Origin: Clostridia bacterium
GTDB taxonomy: Bacteria > Bacillota > Clostridia > Oscillospirales > Acutalibacteraceae
NCBI GenBank assembly: GCA_017415515.1
Contig: JAFQGI010000029.1
Span: 1-62,763, forward strand
Direction of reading: 5' to 3'
Length of the DNA: 62,763 nt
The translations under genes were made by a program, and so were the position numbers. How positions within the stretch are numbered: position 1 is the first letter of the stretch; the number at the start of each line of letters is the position of its first letter. A model generated the notes under the pieces. That model had not been told where the DNA came from, did no database searches, and saw only the letters and a program-made list of their open reading frames with translations. Shown here one piece after another: positions 60,921 through 62,763 of this stretch.

Positions 60921-62057
60921 TTAGAAATCAAAACATTCCCTAAATCGCGTATCTTCTTTTATGCGTTCTCTCAACTCTTCCGGCAACACCTCCATCCAAC
61001 CCTTCCAAAATGTTTTGGAAAGTGTCGGGAAATTCTCACTTGGGAAAGTGACCCTCGAAACCAATGGTGCCGAATAGCAATATTCCCCACAATTGATGAT
61101 CTCTCGATACCGTTTGTTGTGTTCAAACCCTTTACCAAAGTATTCCAATGCTGTTTCAAAGTTTTGGGCAAACCGTGCCTCGTATGTGGCGGCATTCAAA
61201 TACAACTCGCTGATATGATAGTGCCCGATGCCACATCTGCCATCGCTGAAAACTGTTTCAAACAACTCAGCCAATTTGACGAGCAACACCACGCCCTCTG
61301 CTTTGGTGAAAACAGAAACCTTGGTGCAGACCGAGTTGAGCACAACGGTTTTTAAGGCCGTCAAAGCGGCGATAATCGCTTCTCCCTGATATCGATCTCG
61401 CGTCTCTCCCTCACTAGCCAAGGATAAAAGAACCTCCCTGCTCATCAATAGACTGTTTTGATTAGTGGCTAACGCCAGAGCCTTATCGAAATAGCCCATT
61501 TTGGCATAATAGAGTACCAAGCGCTGAGTTAAAACATCTTTGTCTTCGGAAGACAAATCCATAGTCAACGCCTTTTCGTATGCCCTGAGTGCTTCTTGCC
61601 AATAGACATTTTGAGAATTGTATTCTGTGTCCTCGTAGGCATAGTCCGATCCATTTTTTGTATAGCTTCTCGCTCCGTGTTTTTCCCACCCGTGCAAATC
61701 CAAGGCGAAGCCTAATGTCATAAACACCTTCGGCTCGGAGGGAAACTCATCCGCCGCCGCACGCAACATTTTCACACATTCGGACATATCCCCTTTTTGA
61801 GCAATCGCCTTTTCTGCCTTTTCTAGAATGCCTTTAAGCTTTTCTTCTCTCTCTTTGCTGTAACCAAACAATTCGTCGATACTGACGTTAAAATAGTTGG
61901 CAATCGCCGGTATCATCTCCATATCGGGATAACCGCCGTTGGTTTCCCACCGCGATACGGCTTGACAAGTGACACCCAGTGCATTTGCCAGCTCCTCTTG
62001 CTTTCGCCCATCTCGTTGGCGCAACTCTTTTATTTTCACTCCAAGCATAACGTGCAT
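60921..62057 (-). CDS. XRE regulator with C-terminal helical repeats
   Basis: A 378-residue protein. The N-terminal XRE helix-turn-helix (about 5-65) contains KQEELANALGVTCQAVSRWE and ends VSIDELFGYS. The rest is alpha-helical with TPR-like pairs (ALRAYEKALTMDLS, ALEYFGKGFEHNKRYREII). This layout is seen in peptide- or stress-sensing regulators, but no ligand can be assigned. ATG at 62057 follows AAGGAGGTAACGCT. Promoter at 62096-62124. It lies beside the rRNA operon end. Confidence 0.88.
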   Translation of the reverse strand: MHVMLGVKIKELRQRDGRKQEELANALGVTCQAVSRWETNGGYPDMEMIPAIANYFNVSIDELFGYSKEREEKLKGILEKAEKAIAQKGDMSECVKMLRAAADEFPSEPKVFMTLGFALDLHGWEKHGARSYTKNGSDYAYEDTEYNSQNVYWQEALRAYEKALTMDLSSEDKDVLTQRLVLYYAKMGYFDKALALATNQNSLLMSREVLLSLASEGETRDRYQGEAIIAALTALKTVVLNSVCTKVSVFTKAEGVVLLVKLAELFETVFSDGRCGIGHYHISELYLNAATYEARFAQNFETALEYFGKGFEHNKRYREIINCGEYCYSAPLVSRVTFPSENFPTLSKTFWKGWMEVLPEELRERIKEDTRFRECFDF

Positions 62058-62095
62058 AGCGTTACCTCCTTATAAGATATCACCGGTGTGTCTAT

Positions 62096-62124
62096 AGCAT
62101 AGCAAAATTCTTTTGGCCTTTCAA
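62096..62124 (-). promoter_or_regulatory. Promoter of the XRE/helical-repeat gene
   Basis: TTGAAA (62119-62124) and TATGCT (62096-62101) on the minus strand, 17 bp apart, with TGC before the -10 box. Confidence 0.6.
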
Positions 62125-62178
62125 TAATCAATTTGTTGTTTACTAATCAACAAATACTTGTTTTGCAAGATCATCACT

Positions 62179-62296
62179 CGGCCGCTTCCAGCCAAGCGCC
62201 GCGGCATTAGTGTGTACCTGTCGCAGTCTCGTTGCCGCGGCCGCGAGTTGCGCCGCAAGCGGCACAACTCCGTAGTTTCTGCACTGGAAGCGGCCG
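62179..62296. repeat. Inverted repeat with 5S rRNA-like arm
   Basis: CGGCCGCTTCCAG at 62179-62191 is inverted at 62284-62296. The left arm extends to a 17-base match (62180-62196) with the 5S gene at 62381-62397. Inner palindromes are present too. It looks like a 5S fragment or a small palindromic element beside the rRNA operon. The flanking bases from 62125 hold nothing else I can support. Confidence 0.6.
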
Positions 62297-62315
62297 GAAA
62301 CATAAGTTGTAAAGA

Positions 62316-62355
62316 CAAAGAAAAACACCCACGGATTTCCGTGGGTGTTTTCTTT
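62316..62355 (-). terminator. Terminator of the rRNA operon
   Basis: AAACACCCACGG / CCGTGGGTGTTT stem with A/T-rich flanks, directly after the 5S gene in its direction of transcription. Confidence 0.88.
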
Positions 62356-62358
62356 GTG

Positions 62359-62472
62359 TTGGCACCTACCTATTTTACCGGGCCGCTTCCAGCCAAGTAT
62401 CGTCGGCACGAGTGAGCTTAACTGCCGTGTTCGGGATGGGAACGGGTGTACCCTCACCGTCATCAGCACCAA
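62359..62472 (-). rRNA. rrf: 5S ribosomal RNA
   Basis: On the minus strand the conserved 5S core is present: ACACCCGTTCCCATCCCGAA, then CAGTTAAGCTC and a GGTGCC-type 3' end that pairs with the 5' TTGGTGC. About 114 nt, as expected; ends are approximate by a few bases. It lies downstream of 23S, the normal order. Confidence 0.93.
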
Positions 62473-62660
62473 CTGATCTGAGATGTTCCAGGTGCAAATA
62501 CGGCTCGCCGTATTTGACCGACTTCGCGAAGCGAATGTCGAACCCTCAGAACTGAATAAAGTCACATTGAAAAGAGCGTGAGGAAAGAACCAGCTGCAGG
62601 TTGCGGTGCATCTTCACCGCTCCCTGTCAAAATGTGTTCGTTACATCTGTTCGAATTTGT
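62473..62660 (-). other. 23S-5S spacer
   Basis: A roughly 190-bp spacer with two small hairpins, CAAATACGGCTCGCCGTATTTG at 62495-62516 (arms CAAATACGG/CCGTATTTG) and CGACTTCGCGAAGCG near 62519. They may guide rRNA processing. No tRNA gene is seen in it. Confidence 0.6.
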
Positions 62661-62763
62661 AGGTCAAGCCCTCGATCTATTAGTACTGTCAAGCTAAAGA
62701 CATCGCTGCCCTTACACACACAGCCTATCAACCACGTAGTCTTCGTGGGATCTTACCTGATTA
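62661..62763 (-). rRNA. rrl: 23S ribosomal RNA, 3' end (cut by window)
   Basis: On the minus strand the last 100 nt of 23S are recognisable, including GGTTGATAGGC, GTGTGTAAG, CAGTACTAATAGATCGAG and GGCTTGACC. The gene continues past the right edge. Confidence 0.95.

Overview
The window looks like chromosomal DNA of a moderately GC-rich, Gram-positive gut-type Clostridium relative (Oscillospirales/Ruminococcaceae-like). This is inferred from a type III glutamine synthetase, a T-box in front of asnS, LytR-CpsA-Psr proteins, a type I dockerin, glycyl radical enzymes, a VanR/VanS-like two-component pair and strong AGGAGG ribosome binding sites. No species can be named from sequence alone. There is no CRISPR array, phage or plasmid backbone. 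The only recognisable transposase is one REP-associated (RAYT) type.

Layout. 0.4-6 kb (minus): an envelope glycopolymer operon of two LCP ligases, an undecaprenyl-phosphate sugar transferase, UDP-galactopyranose mutase and a DUF4422 glycosyltransferase. 6.1-8.2 kb: glnN. 8.3-9.2 kb: a non-coding patch with tRNA-Pro(CGG), broken pieces of the same tRNA, a REP element and a consensus promoter. 9.3-11.8 kb: a MATE transporter and a zinc-ribbon membrane protein.

11.9-34.5 kb is the most unusual part. One operon encodes two different glycyl radical enzymes around a single radical-SAM activase, followed by a large secreted glycosidase-like surface protein. A second glycosidase-like protein and a binding-module-only protein follow behind a hairpin and an internal promoter. 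A divergent AraC regulator faces the operon and is followed by a transglutaminase-like, CxxC-repeat, dockerin protein. Two more paralogous glycosidase-like surface proteins lie beyond. All four glycosidase-like proteins share a TIM-barrel-like N-domain that I cannot place in a named family. I read the region as a possible undescribed system linking extracellular glycan breakdown to radical-based cleavage of a released product.

34.6-48.7 kb: recG; a polytopic membrane protein and a GT2 glycosyltransferase; a RAYT transposase carrying REP palindromes inside its own gene; an ABC exporter-birA-DUF1643 operon; a T-box-controlled asnS with asnA downstream; and a histidine kinase/response regulator pair. 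48.8-53.6 kb: a PduL-type phosphotransacylase, a D,D-carboxypeptidase homologue with all catalytic motifs altered, rsmA, an XRE regulator and an AI-2E/PerM-type membrane protein. 53.7-57.7 kb: a MarR-DegV-acyltransferase-membrane protein operon under a promoter flanked by two palindromic operators, then a small membrane protein. 57.8-62.1 kb: a regulator-rich stretch with an AraC protein, an ECF-like sigma factor with a large C-terminal extension and an XRE-plus-helical-repeat protein. The right edge holds 5S rRNA and the 3' end of 23S rRNA on the minus strand.

Most genes are on the minus strand. Many promoters share an extended -10 box of the form TGTGCTATAMT. Very long open frames opposite the big secreted genes are GC-driven shadows and were left out.
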